Below are positions 7,645 to 15,115 of a stretch of DNA of 64,000 nucleotides, in pieces. The stretch covers positions 180,643-244,642 of the forward strand of contig NZ_FONG01000012.1 of the NCBI RefSeq assembly GCF_900112845.1, written 5' to 3'. The notes beneath the pieces were generated by a model. That model searched no databases, was not told the origin of the DNA, and saw nothing but the letters and a program-made list of their open reading frames with translations. A program made the translations under genes and the position numbers. How positions within the stretch are numbered: the first letter of the stretch is position 1; every line of letters begins with the position of its first letter. Source of the stretch: Actinacidiphila alni (GTDB lineage Bacteria > Actinomycetota > Actinomycetes > Streptomycetales > Streptomycetaceae).

Positions 7645-8805
7645 ATGAGTGCTGAGCTATCCCGGGGTGAGGACCCCGGCACGCCCGCGGGGCAGGAGGC
7701 GCAGGAAGCGCGCCGGCCGCCCGCGGCGCACGGCCGCGCCTCCGTACCCGCTCAGCCGGACCCGCCGGGTCCCGCCGGGCGGCGGCACGCGGCCAGGCCG
7801 CATCCCGAACCCGGCGGGGAGACCCGTATGGACAACGGTATGGACGCAATGGACGCGGCGCGGCGGGCGGAGCAGGCGGACCCCATGGACACGCAGGACC
7901 GAGGCGAGCAGGAACGGCAGGGCGGGCCGGAGGCGACGGCCGCCCCGGAGGCGCGCGACAGCCACGAGGGGCGCGGCGCGCAGGACGTACGCGACGCCCG
8001 GGACGGGACCGACGCGCACGACTCGCACGAAGAACACGAGACGCACGACCCGCACGACCGCTCGGGCGCCCGGGCCCTCTTCGTCGAGCTGCACAAGCTC
8101 CCGGAGGGCTCCGCCGAACGCGCGGAGCTGCGCAATCAGCTGGTGCGGATGCATCTGCCGCTGGTCGAGCACCTCGCGCGGCGGTTCCGCAACCGCGGCG
8201 AGCCGCTGGACGACCTGACGCAGGTCGCCACGATCGGGCTGATCAAGTCCGTCGACCGCTTCGACGTGGACCGCGGCGTGGAGTTCTCCACGTACGCCAC
8301 CCCCACGGTGGTCGGCGAGATCAAACGTCACTTCAGGGACAAGGGCTGGGCGGTACGGGTGCCGCGCCGGCTCCAGGAGCTGCGGCTGGCGCTCACCACC
8401 GCGACCGGGGAGCTGTCCCAGCGGCACGGCCGCGCGCCGACCGTGCACGAGCTGGCCGAGCACCTGAAGATCTCCGAGGAGGAGGTGCTGGAGGGCCTGG
8501 AATCGGCCAACGCCTACAGCACGCTCTCCCTGGACGTGCCGGACACCGACGACGAGTCGCCGGCCGTCGCCGACACCCTCGGCTCGGAGGACGAGGCGCT
8601 GGAGGGCGTGGAGTACCGCGAGTCCCTCAAGCCGCTGCTGGAGCAGCTGCCGCCGCGGGAGAAGACGATTCTGCTGCTGCGGTTCTTCGGCAACATGACG
8701 CAGTCGCAGATCGCGCAGGAGGTCGGCATCTCCCAGATGCACGTCTCCCGCCTGCTGGCCCGCACCCTGGCCCAGCTCCGCGACAAGCTCCTCATCGAGG
8801 AGTAG
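7645..8805 (+). CDS. sigH: SigB/F/G-type stress sigma factor SigH
   Basis: The 386-residue protein has a normal sigma-70 core of about 255 residues: region 2 (MHLPLVEHLARRF to TYATPTVVGEIKRHF), region 3, and region 4 ending in ISQMHVSRLLARTLAQLR. Before it sits an unusual N-terminal extension of about 130 residues, polar and rich in Asp, His and Arg. SigH of S. coelicolor is known to exist in several N-terminal forms, and in-frame ATG codons at 7828, 7840, 7849 and 7885 here could serve as alternative starts. It directs stress and development genes and is paired with the anti-sigma factor just upstream. A GC-rich stem-loop follows the stop. Confidence 0.92.
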   Translation: MSAELSRGEDPGTPAGQEAQEARRPPAAHGRASVPAQPDPPGPAGRRHAARPHPEPGGETRMDNGMDAMDAARRAEQADPMDTQDRGEQERQGGPEATAAPEARDSHEGRGAQDVRDARDGTDAHDSHEEHETHDPHDRSGARALFVELHKLPEGSAERAELRNQLVRMHLPLVEHLARRFRNRGEPLDDLTQVATIGLIKSVDRFDVDRGVEFSTYATPTVVGEIKRHFRDKGWAVRVPRRLQELRLALTTATGELSQRHGRAPTVHELAEHLKISEEEVLEGLESANAYSTLSLDVPDTDDESPAVADTLGSEDEALEGVEYRESLKPLLEQLPPREKTILLLRFFGNMTQSQIAQEVGISQMHVSRLLARTLAQLRDKLLIEE

Positions 8806-8811
8806 CCGGTG

Positions 8812-8834
8812 ACGCGCGGCCCCCGGCCGCGCGT
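8812..8834. terminator. Bidirectional stem-loop between sigH and the convergent membrane protein gene
   Basis: Arms ACGCGCGGCC and GGCCGCGCGT enclose a three-base loop in the 37-bp gap. There is no thymine tract, as is common for actinobacterial terminators. Confidence 0.6.
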
Positions 8835-8842
8835 GCCTCGCG

Positions 8843-9364
8843 TCAGGAGGCCGTGCGGCTGATGCCGAGGGCGTCGGTGGTGGCCGGGTGGGCCAGCAGG
8901 ACCAGGCAGGTCAGGGCGAGGGCGCCCAGGACGGCGCCGCCGGCGACGAAGCCGCCGCCGTCGCTGTGCAGCAGCGTCCAGGCGATCGGCAGCGACAGCA
9001 GCTGGATGATCAGCGCGGGCCCGCGGCTCCAGCGGCGGGCCTTGCGCAGCCCGTACGCGGCGCCGAGCGGGAAGCCGGCGAGGACGAGGACGAGCAGCCC
9101 GGCCAGCACGGACTTGCCGGAGCCGCCGAAGAACATGGTGACGCCCCAGACGACCACGGCCAGGCCCTCGACCGCGGCGACGGCGGCGGCGAGCGTGAGG
9201 CGCAGCGGCGGCGGTCCCGCGGCGGCGTCGGCCGCGGCCTTCTCGGCAGCGGCGGCGTCCCGTTCCTCCCGCGTGGGCTGCTCGTGCACCGCGGGCACGT
9301 ACTTCTGCATCTTGGCGGCCACCCGCTGAGGCGGCTTCCGCGTCTTCTTCGAGGGCTGGCTCAC
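8843..9364 (-). CDS. Integral membrane protein of unknown function
   Basis: The 173-residue product has a basic, lysine-rich cytoplasmic N terminus (about 30 residues), an alanine-rich stretch and then four hydrophobic segments between residues 52 and 165. There are no catalytic motifs. The start is a GTG at 9364 giving MSQPSKKTRK; the frame is open far upstream, but only as antisense to the lipid kinase gene. Proteins of this kind are conserved beside sigH and wblE in streptomycetes as far as I recall, but no function is known to me. Confidence 0.82.
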   Translation of the reverse strand: MSQPSKKTRKPPQRVAAKMQKYVPAVHEQPTREERDAAAAEKAAADAAAGPPPLRLTLAAAVAAVEGLAVVVWGVTMFFGGSGKSVLAGLLVLVLAGFPLGAAYGLRKARRWSRGPALIIQLLSLPIAWTLLHSDGGGFVAGGAVLGALALTCLVLLAHPATTDALGISRTAS

Positions 9365-9412
9365 ACCAGTCAGGTTAGCCCGCCGTACCAGAGCGTAGGT
9401 ACGCTGTCGACC

Positions 9413-10381
9413 ATGCGCGCTCTCCTCGTGGTCAACCCCGCCGCCACCACCACCAGCGCGCGGGTGCGTGATGTGATCAGTACCGCACTGGCGAGCGACC
9501 TCAAGCTGGACGTCGCGACCACGGAGTACCGGGGGCACGCCCGCGACCTCGCCCGGCGGGCGGCGGAGGGCGGCGAGGTGGGCCTGGTGGTCGCGCTCGG
9601 CGGCGACGGCACCGTCAACGAGGTGGTGAACGGGCTGCTGCACCACGGCCCCGACCCGGACGGTCTGCCGCAGCTCGCGGTGGTGCCCGGCGGCTCCACC
9701 AATGTCTTCGCCCGCGCGCTCGGGCTGCCCAACGACGCGGTGGAGGCGACCGGCGCGCTGCTGGACGCGATGCGCGCGGGGTCGTCGCGTACGGTCGGCC
9801 TCGGTCTGGTGAGCGGGACGCCCGGCACCGAGGACGAGGGGGTGCCGGCCCGCTGGTTCACCTTCTGCGCGGGCCTGGGCTTCGACGCCGGGGTGGTCGG
9901 ACGGGTCGAACAGCAGCGGGAGTTGGGCAAGCGCTCCACGCACGCGCTGTATTTGCGCCAGGTCGCACGGCAGTTTCTGGCCGATCCGCACCGCAGGCAC
10001 GGCACGATCACGCTGCAACGGCCGGACGAGGACGCGGTGTCGGGGCTCGCGATGGCGATAATCTGCAACACCTCGCCGTGGACGTATCTCGGCAACCGGC
10101 CGGTGTACGCCTCCCCCGGCGCGTCCTTCGACACCGCGCTCGATGTGCTCGGCGTGACAAAGATGTCCACCGCTTCTGCCACGCGTTACGCGGCGCAATT
10201 GCTCCGTTCCACTCCGGAACGGGGGCCGCACGGAAAGAACGCGGTGGCCCTTCACGACCTGACCGACTTCACCTTGCAATCGCAGGCGGCACTGCCCTTC
10301 CAGGTGGACGGTGACCACCTGGGACTGCGTACGAGCGCGACCTTCACAGGCGTACGCCGTGCACTGCGTGTGATTGTGTAA
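9413..10381 (+). CDS. Diacylglycerol/lipid kinase family protein
   Basis: The 322-residue enzyme has the DAGK catalytic domain: ALLVVNPAA at residues 3-11, the nucleotide motif ALGGDGTVNEV near 61-71 and the PGGSTNVFARALG loop near 92-104, followed by the beta-sandwich C-terminal domain ending in FQVDGDH. It should phosphorylate a lipid such as diacylglycerol or a sphingoid-like substrate at the membrane. The start is 48 bp from the divergent GTG of the membrane protein. The wblE leader follows downstream. Confidence 0.92.
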   Translation: MRALLVVNPAATTTSARVRDVISTALASDLKLDVATTEYRGHARDLARRAAEGGEVGLVVALGGDGTVNEVVNGLLHHGPDPDGLPQLAVVPGGSTNVFARALGLPNDAVEATGALLDAMRAGSSRTVGLGLVSGTPGTEDEGVPARWFTFCAGLGFDAGVVGRVEQQRELGKRSTHALYLRQVARQFLADPHRRHGTITLQRPDEDAVSGLAMAIICNTSPWTYLGNRPVYASPGASFDTALDVLGVTKMSTASATRYAAQLLRSTPERGPHGKNAVALHDLTDFTLQSQAALPFQVDGDHLGLRTSATFTGVRRALRVIV

Positions 10382-10643
10382 GTGGAAGAGCCTAAAGTCC
10401 TTTTACTCGAACGTTTAGACTGCCCTGCACCCCATGGAAGTACGGCTGTGACCGAGGCGACACCGAGGAATCCAAAAAAACTTCTCTGAAGGGGTTGTAT
10501 CTCCAGCCCAGGTTTGCGAGTCTCTAGGTGGCGCTCGGGACGGTCCGAACAACGACCCCCTTGAGAGCCCGAATCTTCTACCTCACAGCAGCGGGACGGC
10601 TCAGTGAAAGCTGGGCGGCGTCCCGTTCCCTGCGTAGGGATTC

Positions 10644-10657
10644 GTGAAAGCGTTCAC
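10644..10657. promoter_or_regulatory. Crp-like palindrome GTGAA-N4-TTCAC
   Basis: The sequence GTGAAAGCGTTCAC is a perfect GTGA-N6-TCAC match and lies 43 bp before the wblE start. The mycobacterial orthologue whiB1 is known to be controlled by the cAMP receptor protein, which makes a true Crp site plausible. Confidence 0.6.
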
Positions 10658-10661
10658 ATTC

Positions 10662-10678
10662 ACAAGCAACGTGCTTGT
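10662..10678. repeat. Inverted repeat just upstream of wblE ribosome site
   Basis: Arms ACAAGCA and TGCTTGT around ACG end about 5 bp before the AAGGAG ribosome site. It could be an operator or, if transcribed, a small hairpin near the ribosome site. Confidence 0.5.
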
Positions 10679-10700
10679 CACACAAGGAGTTGGAGCAGCC

Positions 10701-10958
10701 ATGGACTGGCGTCACCGCGCCGTTTGCCGCGAGGAAGACCCCGAGCTCTTCTTCCCCATCGGCAACACCGGTCCTGCGCTGCTGCAGATCGAGGAAGCCA
10801 AGGCCGTCTGCCGCCGCTGCCCCGTCATGGAGCAGTGCCTGCAGTGGGCGCTGGAGAGCGGCCAGGACGCCGGTGTCTGGGGTGGCCTCAGCGAGGACGA
10901 GCGCCGCGCGATGAAGCGCCGCGCCGCTCGCAACCGGGCCCGCAACGCCAGCGCCTGA
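10701..10958 (+). CDS. wblE: WhiB-family iron-sulfur transcription factor WblE
   Basis: The 85-residue protein has the four cluster cysteines at positions 9, 37, 40 and 46, the GVWGG turn and a basic C-terminal tail RRAMKRRAARNRAR for DNA contact. The start MDWRHRAVC is the conserved one and follows AAGGAG; an upstream in-frame ATG at 10644 falls inside the Crp-like palindrome and is unlikely. WblE is the counterpart of mycobacterial WhiB1, a house-keeping, nitric-oxide-sensitive partner of the main sigma factor. It is followed by a strong shared terminator and a convergent sensor kinase. Confidence 0.96.
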   Translation: MDWRHRAVCREEDPELFFPIGNTGPALLQIEEAKAVCRRCPVMEQCLQWALESGQDAGVWGGLSEDERRAMKRRAARNRARNASA

Positions 10959-11031
10959 CGCGTACCGCCGCTTCCCCCCGAGCCGCAGCGCGCAGCACCC
11001 ACCAACACGCGCAGCACACAGCATCACGAAG

Positions 11032-11064
11032 GGCCCCGACCAACCAGGTCGGGGCCTATTGCTT
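11032..11064. terminator. Terminator between wblE and the convergent sensor kinase
   Basis: Arms GGCCCCGACC and GGTCGGGGCC surround a five-base loop, followed by a T-rich stretch on the plus strand. Confidence 0.88.
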
Positions 11065-11079
11065 TTCAGGAGCGAACCG

Positions 11080-12528
11080 TCAGTTGTCCAGGGGGAGTTC
11101 GAGGATCACGCGGGTGCCGCGGGTGTCGGCGGGGATCATGTCGAAGGTGCCGCCGAGTTCACCGACCACGAGGGTGCGGACGATCTGGAGACCGAGATTG
11201 CCGGCCTGCTGGGCGTCGAAGCCGTCCGGGAGGCCGCGGCCGTCGTCCTGGACGCTGATGGTGATCCGGTCCCTGGCGCGGGTGGCGGCGACGTCCACCG
11301 AGCCCGACTCCCCCGGCCCGAAGCCGTGTTCGAGCGCGTTCTGCAGCAGCTCGGTGAGGACCATCGACAGCGGGGTGGCGATCTCGGCGGACAGGATGCC
11401 GAAGCGGCCGGTACGGCGGGCGACCACCCGGCCGGGCGAGATCTCCGCCACCATCGACAGCACCCGGTCGGCGATCTCGTCGAACTCGACCTGCTCGTCC
11501 AGGGTCTGCGACAGCGTCTCGTGCACGATCGCGATGGAGCCGACCCGGCGCACGGCCTCCTCCAGCGCCTCGCGGGCGTTGTCGGAGTCCATCCGGCGGG
11601 CCTGGAGGCGCAGTAGCGCGGCCACCGTCTGGAGATTGTTCTTCACCCGGTGGTGGATCTCCCGGATGGTCGCGTCCTTGGTCATCAACTCGCGCTCGCG
11701 GCGGCGCAGTTCCGTCACGTCGCGGAGCAGCACCAGCGAGCCGGTGTGGACGCCCTTGGGCTTGAGCGGGATCGCGCGCAGCTGGATCACGCCGTCCCCG
11801 CCCTCCACCTCGAACTCGCGCGGCGCCCAGCCGCTGGCCAGCTTCACCAGCGCCTCGTCCACCGGGCCGCGCTCCGGGGCCAGTTCGGCGGTCGCCTTGC
11901 CCAGGTGGTGGCCGACCAGGTCCGCGGCCAGCCCCAACCGGTGGTAGGCGGACAGCGCGTTGGGGCTGGCGTACTGCACCACACCCTCGGCGTCCAGCCG
12001 GATCAGCCCGTCGCCGGCCCGCGGCGAGGCGTCCATGTCCACCTGCTCCGCCGGGAACGGGAAGGCGCCCTGCGCGATCATCTGCGCCAGGTCGCTGGCG
12101 CTCTGCAGATACGTGAGTTCCAGGCGGCTCGGGGTGCGGACGGTCAGCAGATTGGTGTTGCGGGCGATCACGCCCAGCACCCGGCCGTCCCGGCGCACCG
12201 GGATCGACTCGACCCGCACCGGCACTTCCTCGCGCCATTCCGGGTCGCCCTCCCGGACGATCCGGCCCTCGTCCAGCGCCACGTCCAGCAGCGGCCTGCG
12301 CCCGCGCGGCACCAGGTGGCCCACCATGTCGTCCTGGTACGACGTCGGCCCGGTGTTCGGCCGCATCTGCGCCACCGACACGTACCGCGTCCCGTCCCGC
12401 GTCGGCACCCAGAGCACCAGGTCGGCGAAGGACAGATCGGAGAGCAGCTGCCACTCCGACACCAGCAGATGCAGCCACTCGAGGTCGGAGACGTCGAGAT
12501 CCGTGTGCTCGCGTACGAGGTCGTTCAT
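11080..12528 (-). CDS. Sensor histidine kinase, GAF-PAS-HisKA_2 (PdtaS-like)
   Basis: The product of about 482 residues has an N-terminal GAF-like domain (1-145), a PAS domain (about 170-275), then HisKA_2 with the phospho-acceptor in EIHHRVKNNLQTVAALLRLQ and a GHKL ATPase with ELLQNALEHGF and DDGRGLP. There is no membrane segment, so it is a soluble cytoplasmic kinase. The architecture equals PdtaS of mycobacteria, whose partner is an RNA-binding antiterminator regulator encoded elsewhere. No response regulator is nearby. The ATG at 12528 gives the conserved MNDLVREH start; a GTG nine bases upstream is possible. Confidence 0.9.
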   Translation of the reverse strand: MNDLVREHTDLDVSDLEWLHLLVSEWQLLSDLSFADLVLWVPTRDGTRYVSVAQMRPNTGPTSYQDDMVGHLVPRGRRPLLDVALDEGRIVREGDPEWREEVPVRVESIPVRRDGRVLGVIARNTNLLTVRTPSRLELTYLQSASDLAQMIAQGAFPFPAEQVDMDASPRAGDGLIRLDAEGVVQYASPNALSAYHRLGLAADLVGHHLGKATAELAPERGPVDEALVKLASGWAPREFEVEGGDGVIQLRAIPLKPKGVHTGSLVLLRDVTELRRRERELMTKDATIREIHHRVKNNLQTVAALLRLQARRMDSDNAREALEEAVRRVGSIAIVHETLSQTLDEQVEFDEIADRVLSMVAEISPGRVVARRTGRFGILSAEIATPLSMVLTELLQNALEHGFGPGESGSVDVAATRARDRITISVQDDGRGLPDGFDAQQAGNLGLQIVRTLVVGELGGTFDMIPADTRGTRVILELPLDN

Positions 12529-12537
12529 GGAGGGCAC

Positions 12538-12763
12538 CCCGCGAGCCTACCGGCCGTGGGGATAAGGATGCCCCGACGCCTGCGGCTGGGCACAACACCG
12601 CCACCCCTGGACGCTACGCATCCGCCCCCGGCCGCCCCGATGTAGCCATCGAGCCAAAGGCGGCGCCGGTGTCGAAAGAGACGATGAGCAGGGAGTGAGG
12701 AACGAGCGACCGTCGAAGAGGAATGTCGACACCGGATCTAAGCCGCCGGAGGCAAGAGGGCGG
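12538..12763. other. Sensor-kinase upstream region with a long inverted repeat
   Basis: No coding sequence is supported. The arms CCGGTGTCGA (12666-12675) and TCGACACCGG (12725-12734) are perfect complements 49 bp apart and could form a hairpin in the kinase leader or mark a regulator site. The remainder shows nothing I recognise. Confidence 0.45.
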
Positions 12764-12998
12764 CAAAAAAATAAAGCACACTTCGGGCCGCGGTGCTCGG
12801 CGAGGACCCTCAACCTCGCCGGCACCGCAGCCCGGAGCAGCCGTCGGCGCCCGGCCGGCGGGGTGTGCGGTTCCCCCCGGCACGTGTGGGGCCGACCTTG
12901 AGGCCAGGGCGTAGTCAGGGCAGAGAACGCCTTGCCTCGATCCGTCCTCCTGTGCGGGGAGGACGGAGGTCGGAGCACCGCGCTGAGCACGGTGTCAC
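12764..12998 (-). ncRNA. scr5239: Structured small RNA, likely homologue of scr5239
   Basis: On the minus strand this stretch folds into five successive stems: 12976-12994, 12942-12966 (CCGTCCTCC/GGAGGACGG), 12900-12938 (GAGGC/GCCTC outer pair), 12843-12896 (GTCGGC/GCCGAC outer pair) and a long terminal stem at 12784-12832, followed by seven thymines near 12764. A promoter (TGGACA, 18 bp, CACAAT) lies just upstream, and a DasR-type site falls between its boxes. Position between the kinase gene and the amino-sugar genes equals that of scr5239 in S. coelicolor, a conserved DasR-repressed small RNA affecting central metabolism and agarase. The S. coelicolor RNA is reported as about 159 nt, so the functional RNA may stop before the last stem. 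The start and end here are inferred. Confidence 0.72.
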
Positions 12999-13005
12999 GC
13001 TTTAT

Positions 13006-13021
13006 TGTGGACTAGACCATT
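13006..13021. promoter_or_regulatory. DasR site (dre) in the small-RNA promoter
   Basis: The core TGGACTAGACCA differs from the ideal TGGTCTAGACCA at one base. It sits between the inferred -35 and -10 boxes of the small RNA, a position suited to repression. Confidence 0.72.
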
Positions 13022-13042
13022 CACCCTTGTCCATGGTCCGCG

Positions 13043-14119
13043 TCAGCGGGTTTGCGTCACCTTCGCCATCGCGCGCGGGGAGTCCGGGTCCTGGCCGCGG
13101 GCGATGGTGACTTCCCAGGCCAGCTTCTGGAGGGGGAGGATCTCCAGGATGGGCTGGATCTCCTCGGGGACGCCGTCGGTGGGGAGCAGGAAGCCGCCCG
13201 AGGCCGCGGCGACCTGGGCCTGCGGGCCGACCACCACGAGGTCGGCGCCGCGGCCGCGCAGCCGGTCGAGGACGGGCTGGAGGGCCGCCCCGCCGCGGCC
13301 CTCGGTGACGATGGCGATGACCGGCGAGATGTTGTCGACCATGGCCAGCGGCCCGTGCAGCAGATCGGCGCCGGAGTAGGCGAGCGCGGGGATGTAGCTG
13401 GTCTCCATGAGCTTGAGCGCGGCCTCTTTGGCCGTGGGGTAGCCGTAGCCGCGCGAGGTGATGACCATGCGCTCGGCGAAGCGGTAGCGGCCCGCCAGCT
13501 CACGGATCTCGGCGCCGCGGGCGAGGATCTGCTCGGCGAGGTCGGGCAGCAGCGCCGCGGGGGCGCCGTCACCGCCGCGCAGGCCCTCGACGAAGAGGTA
13601 GAGGGCCAGCAGCTCCGCGGTGTACGTCTTGGTGGCGGGCAGCGCCTTCTCGGGCCCGGCCAGCAGGTCGAGGTGGAATTCGGAGACCTCCGCGAGCGGC
13701 GAGTCCGCGTTGTTGGTGACCGCGAGCGTGATCGCGCCGGCCTCGCGGGCGGCCTTGGTGGAGGCCGTGAGGTCGGGCGAGCCGCCCGACTGGCTGACCG
13801 TGATCAGCAGCACGTCGTCCAGGTGGGGCTCGGCCCCGTATGCGGTGGTGGTGGACATCGAGGTCAGGCCGCACGGCAGGCCGAGCCGTATCTCGATCAG
13901 GTACTTCGCGTAGAGGGCGGCGTTGTCGGAGGTGCCGCGGGCGCAGAGCAGGACGAAGCGCGGGCGCCGGGCGGCGATCCGCTGCGCGGTGGCGCGGATC
14001 GCGGGCGCGCCGTCGGCGAGGATGCGCCGCAGGACGGCGGGCTGCTCGGCCATCTCGCCGGACATGATCCAGCCGGGGCGGCTCCGCCCGGGGGCCGGGG
14101 ACGCTGTGCTGCCTGCCAT
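13043..14119 (-). CDS. SIS-domain sugar isomerase (GlmS C-terminal-like)
   Basis: The 358-residue protein has two SIS domains without the glutaminase domain of GlmS. Motifs include LLCARGTSDNAA, TVSQSGGSPD, LPATKTYTAE and SRGYGYPTAKEAALKLMET. Such proteins act on glucosamine-6-phosphate or fructosamine-type phosphates, as deaminase, isomerase or deglycase. The ATG at 14119 follows GGGAGG; an internal ATG (MSGEMAEQ) is possible but lacks a ribosome site. It diverges from nagB across a DasR site, so it belongs to the amino-sugar catabolic set. Confidence 0.88.
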   Translation of the reverse strand: MAGSTASPAPGRSRPGWIMSGEMAEQPAVLRRILADGAPAIRATAQRIAARRPRFVLLCARGTSDNAALYAKYLIEIRLGLPCGLTSMSTTTAYGAEPHLDDVLLITVSQSGGSPDLTASTKAAREAGAITLAVTNNADSPLAEVSEFHLDLLAGPEKALPATKTYTAELLALYLFVEGLRGGDGAPAALLPDLAEQILARGAEIRELAGRYRFAERMVITSRGYGYPTAKEAALKLMETSYIPALAYSGADLLHGPLAMVDNISPVIAIVTEGRGGAALQPVLDRLRGRGADLVVVGPQAQVAAASGGFLLPTDGVPEEIQPILEILPLQKLAWEVTIARGQDPDSPRAMAKVTQTR

Positions 14120-14209
14120 CTCCAGGACCTCCCGTCAGGTCGACCCAACCCTCACAGTCGACCACAGGAGGTGCCGCACCGCACTGTCGGCGGGGCCGCG
14201 CTCTGCTAG

Positions 14210-14225
14210 ATTGGTCTATACCACA
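14210..14225. promoter_or_regulatory. DasR site (dre) between the SIS gene and nagB
   Basis: ATTGGTCTATACCACA contains the core TGGTCTATACCA, one base from a perfect palindrome. It lies 30 bp before the nagB start and 91 bp from the divergent SIS gene start. nagB is a classic DasR target. Confidence 0.88.
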
Positions 14226-14254
14226 AGAGTCCCCTCCAGAACGGCAGGCCCAGC

Positions 14255-15040
14255 GTGGAAGTTGTCATCGTCCCGGACGCCACGGCAGGCGGCGAGCTGA
14301 TCGCGGAGGCCATGGCCACCCTGGTACGCCGCAAGCCCGACGCCCTGCTCGGCGTGGCCACCGGCTCCACCCCGCTGCCCATCTACCAGGCGCTGGCGGC
14401 GAAGGTCCGCTCCGGTGCCGTGGACGCGTCCCGGGCCCGGGTCTGCCAGCTCGACGAGTACGTCGGGCTGCCCACCGGCCACCCGGAGTCGTACCGCTCG
14501 GTCGTGCTGCGCGAGGTCGTGGAGCCGCTGGGCCTGTCGGAGAAGTCCTTCATGGGTCCCGACGGGGCCGCCGCCGACGTGCAGGCCGCCTGCGAGGCGT
14601 ACGACGCGGCGCTGGCCGCGGCGGGCGGCGTCGACCTCCAGCTGCTGGGGATCGGTACGGACGGGCACATCGGTTTCAACGAGCCGTGCTCGTCGCTGGC
14701 GTCCAGGACCCGGATCAAGACGCTCACCGAGCAGACCCGGGTGGACAACGCCCGCTTCTTCGACGGTGACATCGAGCAGGTGCCGCACCACGTGATCACG
14801 CAGGGCATCGGGACCATCCTGGAGGCCCGCCACCTGGTGCTGCTCGCCACCGGCGAGGGCAAGGCGGAGGCCGTCGCGCAGACCGTGGAGGGTCCGGTCG
14901 CGGCCGTCGTCCCGGCCTCCGCGCTCCAGCTGCACCCGCACGCCACGGTGGTGGTCGACGAGGCCGCCGCCTCCAAGCTGAAGCTCGCGTCGTACTTCCG
15001 CGCCACCTACGCGGCCAAGCCCGCGTGGCAGGGCCTGTAG
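14255..15040 (+). CDS. nagB: Glucosamine-6-phosphate deaminase
   Basis: The 261-residue enzyme converts glucosamine-6-phosphate to fructose-6-phosphate and ammonia. Family motifs present are LGVATGSTPLPIY, the catalytic region CQLDEYVGLP, LLGIGTDGHIGFNEP and a C-terminal KLASYFRATYA helix. The start is a GTG giving MEVVIVPDA. A DasR site lies just upstream and a perfect long hairpin terminates the gene. Together with the SIS protein and the Das transporter it completes the route from chito-sugars into glycolysis. Confidence 0.97.
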   Translation: MEVVIVPDATAGGELIAEAMATLVRRKPDALLGVATGSTPLPIYQALAAKVRSGAVDASRARVCQLDEYVGLPTGHPESYRSVVLREVVEPLGLSEKSFMGPDGAAADVQAACEAYDAALAAAGGVDLQLLGIGTDGHIGFNEPCSSLASRTRIKTLTEQTRVDNARFFDGDIEQVPHHVITQGIGTILEARHLVLLATGEGKAEAVAQTVEGPVAAVVPASALQLHPHATVVVDEAAASKLKLASYFRATYAAKPAWQGL

Positions 15041-15062
15041 GCACGTCGGACCCCCGCGTACG

Positions 15063-15106
15063 CGCGAACGGGGGCCGGGGCGATACCGCCCCGGCCCCCG
15101 TTCGCG
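15063..15106. terminator. Perfect 20-bp-arm terminator between nagB and the convergent glycosidase operon
   Basis: A 44-bp palindrome with a four-base ATAC loop and arms beginning CGCGAACGGGGG lies between two convergent genes and should stop both transcripts. Confidence 0.92.
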
Positions 15107-15115
15107 TTTCCGGAG

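Larger units (their letters stand above)
10382..10700. promoter_or_regulatory. wblE upstream region, 319 bp without a gene
   Basis: No coding sequence is supported. The region is relatively AT-rich in its middle (an adenine run near 10476) and holds two palindromes close to the wblE start: a Crp-like site at 10644-10657 and an inverted repeat ACAAGCA-ACG-TGCTTGT at 10662-10678. A long regulated leader is plausible. I cannot place the transcription start. Confidence 0.6.

Noticed and set aside
12547..12990. 147-codon minus-strand ORF over the small RNA
   Set aside because: No ribosome site or motif; the strong successive stems explain the sequence better.
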